From: Ga0077530 sp046293075
Lineage (GTDB): Bacteria; Pseudomonadota; Alphaproteobacteria; Rhizobiales; Hyphomicrobiaceae
Assembly (NCBI GenBank): GCA_046293075.1
Contig: JBKBPL010000003.1
Coordinates: 1-64,000 of the forward strand
Reading direction: 5' to 3'
DNA: 64,000 bases
Below are positions 51,618 through 60,097 of the stretch, one piece after another. The translations under genes were made by a program, and so were the position numbers. The notes under the pieces were generated by a model, which had not been told where the DNA came from, did not search any database, and saw only the letters and a list, made by a program, of their open reading frames with translations. How positions within the stretch are numbered: position 1 is the stretch's first letter; every line of letters begins with the position of its first letter.

Positions 51618-52409
51618 ATGCCCGAGCCAATTGACGCAATGCCAGTTACGGACGCCGCCGGCGGCGAGATCGCGCGCCTGCGGGCGGCCTATCTCGATCT
51701 CATGCGCGACAGTCTCATCGGGCGGCTGAACCGCGATCCGCCGCTGCCGTCGTCGAAGGTCGATGCCTACTACGAGGAGTATCGGGAGCAAGGCTGGGAT
51801 TGGCCGTCGGCGGCGCCATCGATGATCGGCCTCAAGCGCATGGAGAACGTGCGCCGTGAATGCGAGCGGGTGATCGCGGCCGGCGTTCCGGGTGACTTCA
51901 TGGAAACCGGCGTGTGGCGTGGCGGTGCGGTCATGATGATGCGCGCGGTGCTCAAGGCCTATGGCATCACCGACCGGCGCGTGATCGCAGCAGACAGCTT
52001 CGCCGGCCTGCCGCCTCCGACCGAGGGGCTGGCCCCGGACGCTGGCGCCGAGTTCCACACTTGGACGGATTTTGCGGTGCCGCTCGATGAGGTGAAGGCG
52101 AACTTCGCGCGCTATGGCCTGCTCGATGGGCAGGTCTTGTTCCTCGAGGGGCTGTTCAAGAACACGCTGCCGGCGGCGCCCGTCACGCAACTCGCGGTTC
52201 TGCGCCTCGATGGCGACATGTACGAGAGCACGCGCGACGGGATCGTGAACCTTTATCCGAAGCTCACGCGCGGCGGGTCGCTGATCGCCGATGATTACTT
52301 CCTTTTTGAAGCCCATCGCACGGCGATCGACGAGTACCGCGCCCGGCACGGCATCATGGATCCGATCGTGCGGATTGACGAATTCGGTGCCTACTGGGTG
52401 AAGAGCTGA
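51618..52409 (+). CDS. TylF/MycF-family O-methyltransferase
   Basis: A 263-residue SAM-dependent methyltransferase of the macrocin-O-methyltransferase (TylF) family, whose known members methylate sugar hydroxyls. Core motifs are GDFMETGVWRGGAVMMMRA (SAM loop), IAADSFAGLPPPTE, and LRLDGDMYESTRDGI carrying the Asp residues for Mg2+ and substrate, followed by GGSLIADDYF. GAGGAG lies 7 bases before ATG 51618. Its stop meets the SPFH gene 3 bases away on the other strand. Together with the nearby epimerases and glycosyltransferases it suggests a methylated sugar. Confidence 0.88.
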   Translation: MPEPIDAMPVTDAAGGEIARLRAAYLDLMRDSLIGRLNRDPPLPSSKVDAYYEEYREQGWDWPSAAPSMIGLKRMENVRRECERVIAAGVPGDFMETGVWRGGAVMMMRAVLKAYGITDRRVIAADSFAGLPPPTEGLAPDAGAEFHTWTDFAVPLDEVKANFARYGLLDGQVLFLEGLFKNTLPAAPVTQLAVLRLDGDMYESTRDGIVNLYPKLTRGGSLIADDYFLFEAHRTAIDEYRARHGIMDPIVRIDEFGAYWVKS

Positions 52410-52412
52410 AGC

Positions 52413-52973
52413 TCAGAACCCCGTCCATAGCGTGTAGTTGCCGATCGCGGCGTGGCCATTGAAGGTCAGCGCGCGGGTCGGCGCGAACTCGGTGAGCTGG
52501 ATCTGGAGGATCTGCACGCCATAGCCATTGAGTGCTGCACCGACGACGCTGTTGAGCTTGGCATTGAAGCCCGCGCGATCCGTCTGAACCTCTTCGAGTG
52601 TGTGCTTGGTGACCTCCGTCAGTATGGCACCTTGCGCCCGCTCGATGACGTCTGAGGCGAGATCCGCGATGTGCGCGAGCGCCGCGACGATGTCATCGAC
52701 GTAGTACGTCACCATGGCACCGACGATGACCGTCTTGTGGTCCTTGGTCATGACGACCTTGGACTGGATCTTCTGCGTCTGGCGCACGGTCATCATGAGT
52801 TTGTACGTGGTGACGACGGGCCAGTACCAGTGCAGGCCCGGCTCCCACTTCTTCACGCGGTGTCCGTGCACGAACGCGACGCCGGCGTGCGTCGCCGGCA
52901 CGATGACCAGCCACGGCAGGAGCCGCAGCAGCGTCTGAAAGATCTCGCCAATCCAGCCGAATGCCTTGTCCAC
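52413..52973 (-). CDS. Short SPFH (band 7) domain membrane protein
   Basis: A 186-residue protein with an N-terminal membrane anchor (about 14-32), then a band 7 domain of normal start: THAGVAFVHGHRVKKWEPGL and SKVVMTKDHKTVIVGAMVTY. It lacks the long coiled-coil tail of the SPFH protein at 5.8 kb and ends soon after LQIQLTEFAPTRAL. The start is GTG 52973 with GGAGGAG 7 bases upstream. It is the last gene of the glycan operon, 32 bases after the hydrolase gene. A membrane-domain scaffold for the pathway is possible. Confidence 0.8.
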   Translation of the reverse strand: MDKAFGWIGEIFQTLLRLLPWLVIVPATHAGVAFVHGHRVKKWEPGLHWYWPVVTTYKLMMTVRQTQKIQSKVVMTKDHKTVIVGAMVTYYVDDIVAALAHIADLASDVIERAQGAILTEVTKHTLEEVQTDRAGFNAKLNSVVGAALNGYGVQILQIQLTEFAPTRALTFNGHAAIGNYTLWTGF

Positions 52974-53005
52974 CCGTCATCTCCTCCAGCCCGGAGTTGA
53001 GCTTT

Positions 53006-54409
53006 CTAGTCGATTATGGTCGCAGCCGCGCGGTTGGTCACGATGGCAATGCCATAACCCTCAAGGCGGACGTCACCGTCGAAGGGCGCGCGGACGACCC
53101 GCCCGCCAGTGCCCATGTCGAGGCGCAGAACCTCGTCGCAGGCGCCGAGCCCGCCATCCCACGCCGCAGTCTTCAGCGCGATCGGCCGTCGCGACGTGTT
53201 GACGAAAACGGCGCTGAGCTGCCCGTCCTCATGTCCGGCAACGAGCATGTCGATCTCCGGATAGTCGGGACGTGTCGGGGGAAAGCGCAGCAGATCGCCA
53301 AAGCGGACGTGCTGGGCGAAGATCTGTTTGGCGAGTGCAGGAGGCATTGGCGCGCCCTGCATGGAGATCAGGCCATAGGCGTCTTCGCCATGGGCCGTTG
53401 CCGTCCAGCGCATCTCGGCATCGGCACCGCCGCGGATCAGATGGATCAGGGCGGAGATATAGAACGCGGCTCCCAGCATGTTCTGATTGAGGCCGAGCGT
53501 ATAGTAGTTCTCATGGTGCGAGATGGTATTGAGCTCGCCGCAGATATTGAGAATGTCACGGCCCTTGAGAAGACGCGCCACGCCGCGGGAGCGGCCTTCG
53601 TACGTCGGAAGCTGCGCCATGAGCAGGGCCTCAAGCGTGGTGCCGAGGGGAGCGTCGGGAGAGCCCCACATCTCGAGGCCGAGGGAGCGGCTCGGCACGG
53701 CCGGCCGCCAGTCGCCGTAGCGGTGCCAGGAGACGAAGCCGAGGAGGTGGTCGTCCACGTCGTCGACGAGCCGGGCAATCCAGTCCATCCAGTACGTGCG
53801 GTGATTGCCGTCGATGGCCGGGCCGCCGATAAGTGCCTTTCGTCCACCAAGATGCGGCGCCAGCAACTCATGGATGCGTCTCGCCACGTCGATATAGATG
53901 CGGTGGTACTGTTCGTAGGTGAGACCGCCGCCGATGATGGGATTGTTCGGCTCGTTCCAGACGCACCAGAACCAGTCCCTGACCCGATCGCCGCCCCACT
54001 GCTCGATCGAGGACCAGACGATCTCACGGCATCGCGCGACGAAGGTGCCGATGTTCGCCGGGCTGTCGAAGGGCGGCGCGAAGCGGGCGAAGGTAATCAT
54101 GGGCACGGCGCCGGCGTCCAGAATGGCCTGCACACAGGCGCCGAAGCTGCGCCAGTCGCGGAATGGATCAGGCACCTGGGGATCGAAAACGAAGATGCGG
54201 ACGAGCCGCGTGCCCATCAGGCGATGGCGCCGGCGTATCTCCTCGCCATACGGGCCTTCCGAGAGATGCCACCAGCCGTTGATCTCATTGAATCCGTAGC
54301 GCAGGCTCATGCGCCGCTCGGGGTTCGGCCCCCCGGCGGCGTGATTGGCTGCGTGCAGACTTGGCCTCGTCGCCTCGGTCACTGAGATGCGGTCCTTGTC
54401 TCGGGCCAT
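53006..54409 (-). CDS. Clan GH-A glycoside hydrolase, GH39-like
   Basis: A 467-residue TIM-barrel hydrolase without a signal peptide, so probably cytoplasmic. The acid/base Glu153 lies in FWCVWNEPNNPIIGGGL and the candidate nucleophile Glu292 in ILNICGELNT; the spacing and Asn-Glu motif are those of clan GH-A. The N-terminal 33 residues may not be translated. It overlaps the preceding glycosyltransferase stop by one base, implying coupled translation. It could be an intracellular trimming or transglycosylating enzyme in glycan assembly. The family number is a tentative guess. Confidence 0.76.
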   Translation of the reverse strand: MARDKDRISVTEATRPSLHAANHAAGGPNPERRMSLRYGFNEINGWWHLSEGPYGEEIRRRHRLMGTRLVRIFVFDPQVPDPFRDWRSFGACVQAILDAGAVPMITFARFAPPFDSPANIGTFVARCREIVWSSIEQWGGDRVRDWFWCVWNEPNNPIIGGGLTYEQYHRIYIDVARRIHELLAPHLGGRKALIGGPAIDGNHRTYWMDWIARLVDDVDDHLLGFVSWHRYGDWRPAVPSRSLGLEMWGSPDAPLGTTLEALLMAQLPTYEGRSRGVARLLKGRDILNICGELNTISHHENYYTLGLNQNMLGAAFYISALIHLIRGGADAEMRWTATAHGEDAYGLISMQGAPMPPALAKQIFAQHVRFGDLLRFPPTRPDYPEIDMLVAGHEDGQLSAVFVNTSRRPIALKTAAWDGGLGACDEVLRLDMGTGGRVVRAPFDGDVRLEGYGIAIVTNRAAATIID

Positions 54410-55458
54410 TAGCTCTCGATGATGTCGATCAGGCTCTTGAGCCGCGCCGCCGGGCTGTGGCGCTGCCGGAACTCCTCGCGGATGCCCACCACGATCTCTG
54501 CGTAGTGCTGTGGGCGGCTGACAACATCGAGGATCTTTGCCTCGGGCCGCTGGCCGAGCACCAGCGCTTCAGCCTCGGCGCCATAGATGCCACGCACATA
54601 GTCGGCGTCCAGCAGAAAGAGCGGGATCGTGCCTGAGGCTGGGGTCTCAAAGGTTCGGCAGGTCACGAAGCCGAGCCGCTCGAAGAGCGGACGGTAGATG
54701 ACGGGGTTGAAGATGCCGCGGCTCATGGTCGCGATGACCTTGTTGTACGAAACGGCCCCAAGAGCCTCGACGCCGAGCTTCTTGAGGTAGTCGCGATCGA
54801 CGAAGTAATCGTCGCGGATTTCCTTCCACTCGGTCCACTCGAGTGGTGCGTCCCAGCCTTCGCCGACGAGGCCGATGCGGCCGATCCTGTCGCGGATCGG
54901 CTCGATGCCGCGCAGCACCTGAGACATGCCGCGCCAGCGGAATTTCGTGTGCCCGACATAGATCATGCCGAACTCTTTGCTTGAGAAGTCGAGCGGCGTC
55001 TCCCAGGTGGGGTCATAAATGTGGAAGAGAAAGGGGATCACGTTCGGCCGCTCGGGCTTCAGCGTCGGCTGGCAGATCTTGTCGGCGATACTGTCGCAGA
55101 TGTCGATCCAGGCACGACTCTTCTCGACCGTCTTGTGATTGTAGTCGCCGTGGAAGGCGATAGGATCATTGTAGCCGCCGTCGCAGTCGATCACGACGCG
55201 GCGGCTGCGTGGCACAGCGGAGATGAGCCGCAGCCAGTCGAGGCGGTCGCCAAACTGCAGCTCGGTCGTCCACTCGACGACGAACACGACGGCATCGACG
55301 TTCGAGAGGTTCTTCGAATAGTCGAGCGCGAAGACGTGCCCGGGCGGGCCGTAGACGGTGACCTCGTGCCCGGCGGCTTCGGCAGCGCGCGCGTAGCCCT
55401 TGAGGTCCAGCATGCTGCCGGCGTTCTCGAAGCCCCAGTACACGAACACCAGCTTCAT
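54409..55458 (-). CDS. CgeB-like glycosyltransferase, paralogue 1
   Basis: A 349-residue predicted GT-B glycosyltransferase of the CgeB-like / Glyco_trans_1_2 type. It starts MKLVFVYWGFENAGSMLDLK. Shared motifs with the two genes upstream are DCDGGYNDP, a PT-x-x-P segment followed by FLFHIYDP, YVGHTKFRWRG, and a C-terminal block FNPVIYRPLFERLGFVTCRT. The last block ends with an FE-T-xxxGTIPLF motif, probably the nucleotide-sugar site. ATG 55458 was chosen at the start of the Rossmann strand. No membrane segment is apparent. Confidence 0.74.
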   Translation of the reverse strand: MKLVFVYWGFENAGSMLDLKGYARAAEAAGHEVTVYGPPGHVFALDYSKNLSNVDAVVFVVEWTTELQFGDRLDWLRLISAVPRSRRVVIDCDGGYNDPIAFHGDYNHKTVEKSRAWIDICDSIADKICQPTLKPERPNVIPFLFHIYDPTWETPLDFSSKEFGMIYVGHTKFRWRGMSQVLRGIEPIRDRIGRIGLVGEGWDAPLEWTEWKEIRDDYFVDRDYLKKLGVEALGAVSYNKVIATMSRGIFNPVIYRPLFERLGFVTCRTFETPASGTIPLFLLDADYVRGIYGAEAEALVLGQRPEAKILDVVSRPQHYAEIVVGIREEFRQRHSPAARLKSLIDIIES

Positions 55459-55492
55459 GATGCGCAGCGCTCCTGGATGAACCGCAAGATCT

Positions 55493-56548
55493 TCAGCTCC
55501 GAAGCGCCGCCACCAGCTCTTCCATGCGCCGCTCGTAGCCGTGATGCCGCGCGAGATGGCGCCGCACGTCGTAGACGACCTCGCGATAGCGCGCGGGCCG
55601 TGCAAGCGCATCGAGGATCTTCTCGTCAGCGCGCCCGGGCAGCGTCAGCTCGCGCGCAGCCGGGCCGTAGACGTCGGCGGCGTGGTCGGCGTCGAGCACG
55701 AGCAGCGGAATCGTATCGGCGTAGAAGATCTCGAAGTACTTGAGGGTGAGGTGGCGAAGGTGATGGAGGACGGGGCGCTGCGTGAAGATGTTGATCTTCG
55801 CCATGCTCATGGACTTGACGACCTGGTCGTACATGACGGAGTCTTGCGTCTCGATATCGAGGCGCTTGAATGCTTCCGAATCGAAGGCGAACGCAAGTGG
55901 ATTGCCGGAGCCCGGCTCCGTCGGCGGCTTGTCCCACCACAGCCCGATGAAACGTATGCGGCCGATCTTGCTGCGATGCTTTGCGACGGCCGGCAGAATT
56001 GTCGTTTCGATGTCGCGCCCGCGCCACCAGTTATGGCCGACATGCAGGATGTCATAGATCTTCTCGGGTGCGGTCGCGGGATCGGTCTCGAGTGCCGGAT
56101 CATAGCCGTAGAAGGTGAGCGGCACCTCGCGCGGGCCCGTGAGCGGCGCGATCGTCGGCTTGTGCACGCGGTCGGCGAGCGCATGGTAGTGCTCGATCCA
56201 CGCGCGCCGCTCGGCCTCGGTGTCGTGATTGCGGTCGTAGCCATCGAGGCAGATGAGCGGATTATACATCCCGTCCATGTCGAGGATCATGCGATCCTTG
56301 CGCGGGATGGTGCCGATCAGCGTCGCCTCATGGATTGGGCTCAGGCGGTAGATCTCGGACTCGAAGAGATAGACGACCTTGTCGAACCCGCGGACGTGGT
56401 CGGAGAAATTGATCTCAGGGAGCCACGGCAAGGCGCGGCCAAAAATTGCAACGCGATGGCCGAAGGCGGGGGCCACGCGCATATAGTCGGCAACGGCGTG
56501 CGTGTTGCCCGCATTGCCCCGGTGCTTCATCACGAAGAGGATGTTCAT
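55493..56548 (-). CDS. CgeB-like glycosyltransferase, paralogue 2
   Basis: A 351-residue paralogue starting MNILFVMKHRGNAGNTHAVA. It shares DMDGMYNPLICLDG, the PTIAPLTGP segment, ILHVGHNWWRGRD, IRFIGLWWDK and the C-terminal INIFTQRPVLHHLRHLTLKY with YADTIPLLVLD. Residue-by-residue similarity to its neighbours is modest except in these motifs, which suggests old duplications with divergent acceptors. The start overlaps the stop of paralogue 3 by four bases (ATGA). Confidence 0.74.
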   Translation of the reverse strand: MNILFVMKHRGNAGNTHAVADYMRVAPAFGHRVAIFGRALPWLPEINFSDHVRGFDKVVYLFESEIYRLSPIHEATLIGTIPRKDRMILDMDGMYNPLICLDGYDRNHDTEAERRAWIEHYHALADRVHKPTIAPLTGPREVPLTFYGYDPALETDPATAPEKIYDILHVGHNWWRGRDIETTILPAVAKHRSKIGRIRFIGLWWDKPPTEPGSGNPLAFAFDSEAFKRLDIETQDSVMYDQVVKSMSMAKINIFTQRPVLHHLRHLTLKYFEIFYADTIPLLVLDADHAADVYGPAARELTLPGRADEKILDALARPARYREVVYDVRRHLARHHGYERRMEELVAALRS

Positions 56549-57639
56549 CGTCCGCGCCCGGCTGCCAGTGCCGTGAGCTCATCGAAGCGGTGGGCATAGG
56601 AGTGATGCTGCGCGAGATGGGCGCGCGTCTTGAAGATGGCATCCCAGAGCGGCTCAGGTTCCTTGATGGCCCGTGTCAAATAGCCGGCGATGTCCTCGTC
56701 CGGCACGAGTGCCAGCGCGGCTGGGCCGTAGATTGCCTCGACGAACGCCTTCGGCAGCATGAGCAGTGGCACGGTGTCGGCGTGGAAGGTCTCGAAGGAG
56801 CGGCCCGTCACGAAATTCAAGTGGCGGAAGAGCGGCCGGTGGAAGATGGGCGCGAATTTCGACTGTGAGAGATAGCGGAAGATCTCATCGAAGCGGACAC
56901 CGTCCTTGACGGTGACTTCGTTCTCGAGCAGCCAAGCGGGGTCAGTGTCGATGCCGGCAATGCCCTGCTGGACGGCCCACTCGGGGCGCTCTTTCCAGTT
57001 CCAGCCGATGAGCCCGGCCCAGCCGACGGTCTTGCGCACCGGCGCATGGGCCCTGAGGAAGTCGCGCACCTGCCCCCAGCGTTGCCAGTTGCTGCCGACA
57101 TAGGCGACGCCGAACCAGCGCTCGCTGTCGCGCCACCGCGCCGCGGCCTTTTCCACGCTGGTCTCGGGCGTCGCGACAGCTTCCGGTGAGAACGCGTGAA
57201 AGAGGAAGGAGCCGACGTCAGGGCGCAGCGGGCGCAGTGTCGGCTGCAGGATCGCATCGGAAACGGCGCGGAAGGCCTCCTCCCATTCCCAGCCGAGATG
57301 GCCGTCGAGCTTCTCCAGGTGATTGAAATCGTGCTCGACGAAGATCGTCTCATTATAGCGGCCCCAGAGATCGACGAGGGCGCGCTTCTCGCGGGGGATC
57401 GTGTCGATGAGGCGCGCGAGGTGCGGCATCGGTGGGAAGTCGCCGGGCACCTGGATGACGAACAGCGCGAGATCGACGTCATCGAGCTCGGTCGTATAGG
57501 GAAGCGACGGCAGATCCGGGTTCGGCGGGCCATAAAGGGCGACGTCGTGGCCGCGCGCGCGTCCGGCGGACACGTAGTGATGGACGGTGGAGACGCTGCG
57601 CGTCCAGGGATCACACGAGGTGACGAGCAAAAGCTTCAT
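56545..57639 (-). CDS. CgeB-like glycosyltransferase, paralogue 3
   Basis: A 364-residue third paralogue starting MKLLLVTSCDPWTRSVSTVH. Shared features are DLWGRYNETIFVEHDFNHLE, PTLRPLRPDVGSFLFHAF, AYVGSNWQRWGQ and the C-terminal FAPIFHRPLFRHLNFVTGRS plus FHADTVPLLMLP. It is preceded by the epimerase gene by 7 bases. Together the three would add three sugars, or work as a complex on one acceptor. No processing signal or membrane anchor is seen. Confidence 0.74.
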   Translation of the reverse strand: MKLLLVTSCDPWTRSVSTVHHYVSAGRARGHDVALYGPPNPDLPSLPYTTELDDVDLALFVIQVPGDFPPMPHLARLIDTIPREKRALVDLWGRYNETIFVEHDFNHLEKLDGHLGWEWEEAFRAVSDAILQPTLRPLRPDVGSFLFHAFSPEAVATPETSVEKAAARWRDSERWFGVAYVGSNWQRWGQVRDFLRAHAPVRKTVGWAGLIGWNWKERPEWAVQQGIAGIDTDPAWLLENEVTVKDGVRFDEIFRYLSQSKFAPIFHRPLFRHLNFVTGRSFETFHADTVPLLMLPKAFVEAIYGPAALALVPDEDIAGYLTRAIKEPEPLWDAIFKTRAHLAQHHSYAHRFDELTALAAGRGR

Positions 57640-57646
57640 GGTGCCC

Positions 57647-58600
57647 TCAGCGGCTCAAGGCTGCGCGACCCTGGCGCACGGTCTCCATGAGCCCGTCTTC
57701 AAGTCGCGTGCGCGGCTCCCAGCCGAGAACGGCGCGCGCAAGAGAGATGTCGGCCTGGATGCGGCGTTGCTCGCCGGGCCGGGAAGGAGCGTGGCGGATA
57801 TCGTAAGTGCCGGGCTTGTGGCCGAAGGCGCTCACAGCGTGGGCCGCGAGATCGTTGATCGAGGTCGAGCGCCCGCTGCCGAGATTGAAGATACCGCCCG
57901 CGGCCTTGTCGCTCTTCAGCGCCGCCACCCAGCCGTCGATGATATCGCCGATGTAGACGAAGTCGCGCGTCTGCTTGCCGTCCCCGAAGATGATGAGCGG
58001 CTCTCCGCGGATCAGGCGGCCGATGAAGATGCCGAGCACGCCCTGGTAGGGATTGTCGAGGGCCTGTCCCGGTCCATAGACGCTGAACATGCGCAGTGAC
58101 GTCACGCGGAAGTCGAAGTCGAGGTCCGGCCGGATGGCCGTGGCATGAACATAGCGTTCGGCCGCGAACTTGGTGATGCCGTAGTAGGAGTCGGGCTTGC
58201 AGGGCTCGCTTTCGGGCGTCGGAACCTTCTCGCAATCGCCATAGGCGGTCATCGAACTTGCGTAGATAAGCCGCGGCACGCGGTGCTTCACACACTGCTG
58301 AACGATATTCACGGTACCTTCAGTGTTGGTCCTGAGATCGCCTACAGGGTTGTCGAAGGCGCGGATGATGGAAACCTGCCCAGCAAGGTGGCAGACCGCG
58401 TCGAGCTTTCTTGCGAAGACCGGCTCAAGATCCTCCGGCCGTGTGACGTCACCGAGGACGAAGTGGGCGCCGGCCGGGACGGCGCTGCGTAAACCATTGG
58501 ATTCATTATCTATGACGTGAACATCGTGGCCTTCGGCGAGCAGGCGGCGGCTGAGGTGGGAGCCGATGAAGCCCGCCCCCCCGGTGACGAGAATTCTCAT
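57647..58600 (-). CDS. NAD-dependent epimerase/dehydratase (UDP-sugar epimerase type)
   Basis: A 317-residue extended SDR. The cofactor motif is ILVTGGAGFIGSHLSRRL, the substrate-site Ser in IYASSMTAYGD, the catalytic Tyr-Lys in SYYGITKFAAERYV, and the C-terminal LGWEPRTRLEDGL closes the fold. It resembles UDP-glucose 4-epimerases and related UDP-sugar epimerases. As the first gene of the minus-strand operon it likely supplies a nucleotide sugar to the three downstream glycosyltransferases. The exact sugar is unknown. Confidence 0.87.
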   Translation of the reverse strand: MRILVTGGAGFIGSHLSRRLLAEGHDVHVIDNESNGLRSAVPAGAHFVLGDVTRPEDLEPVFARKLDAVCHLAGQVSIIRAFDNPVGDLRTNTEGTVNIVQQCVKHRVPRLIYASSMTAYGDCEKVPTPESEPCKPDSYYGITKFAAERYVHATAIRPDLDFDFRVTSLRMFSVYGPGQALDNPYQGVLGIFIGRLIRGEPLIIFGDGKQTRDFVYIGDIIDGWVAALKSDKAAGGIFNLGSGRSTSINDLAAHAVSAFGHKPGTYDIRHAPSRPGEQRRIQADISLARAVLGWEPRTRLEDGLMETVRQGRAALSR

Positions 58601-58943
58601 GTGTGCGGATGCTCCATGCGCTACGCACTCGGCACTAGTGGCATTGCTCCCTGCGCAACCTCAGATGAACCGCCGATGAACACCGCCGCAAGAGCCAAAG
58701 TTCTCTCCTGCCGGTGCGGCTCGTGCCCGCAGCCCGCGCCTGCTATATTGAGCGGCTGCCCGGGGGATGCGCCATCGCGTGCGGCGCGGGTTCTGTTCAT
58801 CTTTGGTCTGATACACAGACCGCTCTCTGAACCTTCAAGGCTGGCCTTGCGTTGCATCGCAGCGAGCCGCGGCGCCAGGGCGTGCGTGCGCGCGGCTGCA
58901 CGGGGCCGCCGGGTTCGGTTGTTGTCGTGCTCGAGGAGGCGGA
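58601..58943. other. Divergent promoter region between two epimerase genes
   Basis: No gene is seen in these 343 bases. An extended -10 element TGCTATATT (58741-58749) faces the plus-strand epimerase gene, with no matching -35 visible. The region probably contains promoters for both the glycan operon and the plus-strand epimerase-caspase pair. Confidence 0.4.
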
Positions 58944-60041
58944 ATGCGCAGTAAGAAGGTCTTGATTACAGGGGGGGCCGGCTTCGTCGGCTGCAATGCG
59001 GCACGCTACTTCGGCGCCCATAACTGGCAGGTGACGGTACTTGATGACCTCTCGCGTCAGGGCACTGAGCAGAATCTCACGTGGCTGCGCGACGGGACGA
59101 GTTTCGATTTCGAGCGGGTGGACATTCGCGAGCGGGCTGCGGTCGACCGCGTGCTCACCGAGCGGCGGTACGATGCCGTAATCCATCTAGCGGCCCAGGT
59201 CGCGGTCACGACCTCCGTCACCGACCCGCGCGCGGATTTCATGATCAACGCGCTCGGCACCTTCAACGTCCTCGATGCTGTGCGACGCCATGCGCCTGAG
59301 GCAGTCTTCATTTTCGCCTCCACGAACAAGGTCTACGGCAAGATTGAGGGGGCCCGCTACGAGCTCCGTGGCAATCGCTATGCCTATGTCGATCGCCCTC
59401 ACGGCATCGACGAAACCCAGGCGCTCGACTTCCTCTCGCCTTATGGCTGCTCGAAAGGGGCTGCGGACCAGTACACGCTCGATTTCGCGCGGATCTACGG
59501 CATCCCCGCAACGGTCTTCCGTCAGTCGTGCATCTATGGAACCCGGCAGTTCGGCGTCGAGGATCAGGGCTGGGTTGCCTGGTTCACCATTGCATCGCGC
59601 CTGCGCCGCCCGATCACCATCTATGGCGACGGCAAGCAGGTCCGCGATGTGCTGCATGTCGACGATCTGGTCCGCGCGTACGAGGCCGCGATCATGGCGC
59701 CGGACAAGATCAAAGGTCAGGCATTCAACATTGGTGGCGGCACACGCCACCTCCTGTCGTTGATCGACCTGATCGAGCTTCTCGAGCAGCGGATGGGACG
59801 CAAGATCCCCCTCCGCTTCGACGACTGGCGCCCCGGTGATCAGCGCGTCTACATCAGCGACGTGCGCAAGCTCGAACGCGTCCTTGGCTGGACACCCGAA
59901 ATCGGTGTCGCCGAAGGTGTCGCCCAACTCGACAACTGGGTGCGTCTTAACGAGGCTGCATTTGGTCCGCCCCCAGAGGCGGCGGCGCAGGGACAGGCCG
60001 TCGCAGCACCGGAGCCTGCGCAGGTCCTCCCGGTCGCGTAG
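58944..60041 (+). CDS. NAD-dependent epimerase, CDP-paratose 2-epimerase-like
   Basis: A 365-residue extended SDR. Motifs include VLITGGAGFVGCNAARYF, FIFASTNKVYGKIEGARYEL, SPYGCSKGAADQYTLDF (catalytic Tyr and Lys), RQSCIYGTRQFGVEDQGWVA and GDGKQVRDVLHVDDLVRAY. The N-K-V-Y-G and G-x-x-Q-F-G patterns are characteristic of RfbE/CDP-tyvelose (paratose) 2-epimerases. This suggests an unusual deoxysugar, though no CDP-sugar dehydratase is in the window. AGGAGG is 4 bases before the ATG. It lies divergent to the glycan operon. Confidence 0.85.
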   Translation: MRSKKVLITGGAGFVGCNAARYFGAHNWQVTVLDDLSRQGTEQNLTWLRDGTSFDFERVDIRERAAVDRVLTERRYDAVIHLAAQVAVTTSVTDPRADFMINALGTFNVLDAVRRHAPEAVFIFASTNKVYGKIEGARYELRGNRYAYVDRPHGIDETQALDFLSPYGCSKGAADQYTLDFARIYGIPATVFRQSCIYGTRQFGVEDQGWVAWFTIASRLRRPITIYGDGKQVRDVLHVDDLVRAYEAAIMAPDKIKGQAFNIGGGTRHLLSLIDLIELLEQRMGRKIPLRFDDWRPGDQRVYISDVRKLERVLGWTPEIGVAEGVAQLDNWVRLNEAAFGPPPEAAAQGQAVAAPEPAQVLPVA

Positions 60042-60097
60042 AAAAGGGCGCCTGCATCGGCTATTGGTTCGAAGTGGGAACCAATGGAGAAGGGCCG

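Noticed and set aside
52961..54385. 474-residue plus-strand frame over the GH-A-type hydrolase
   Set aside because: Antisense to a protein with paired catalytic Glu motifs. No independent evidence.
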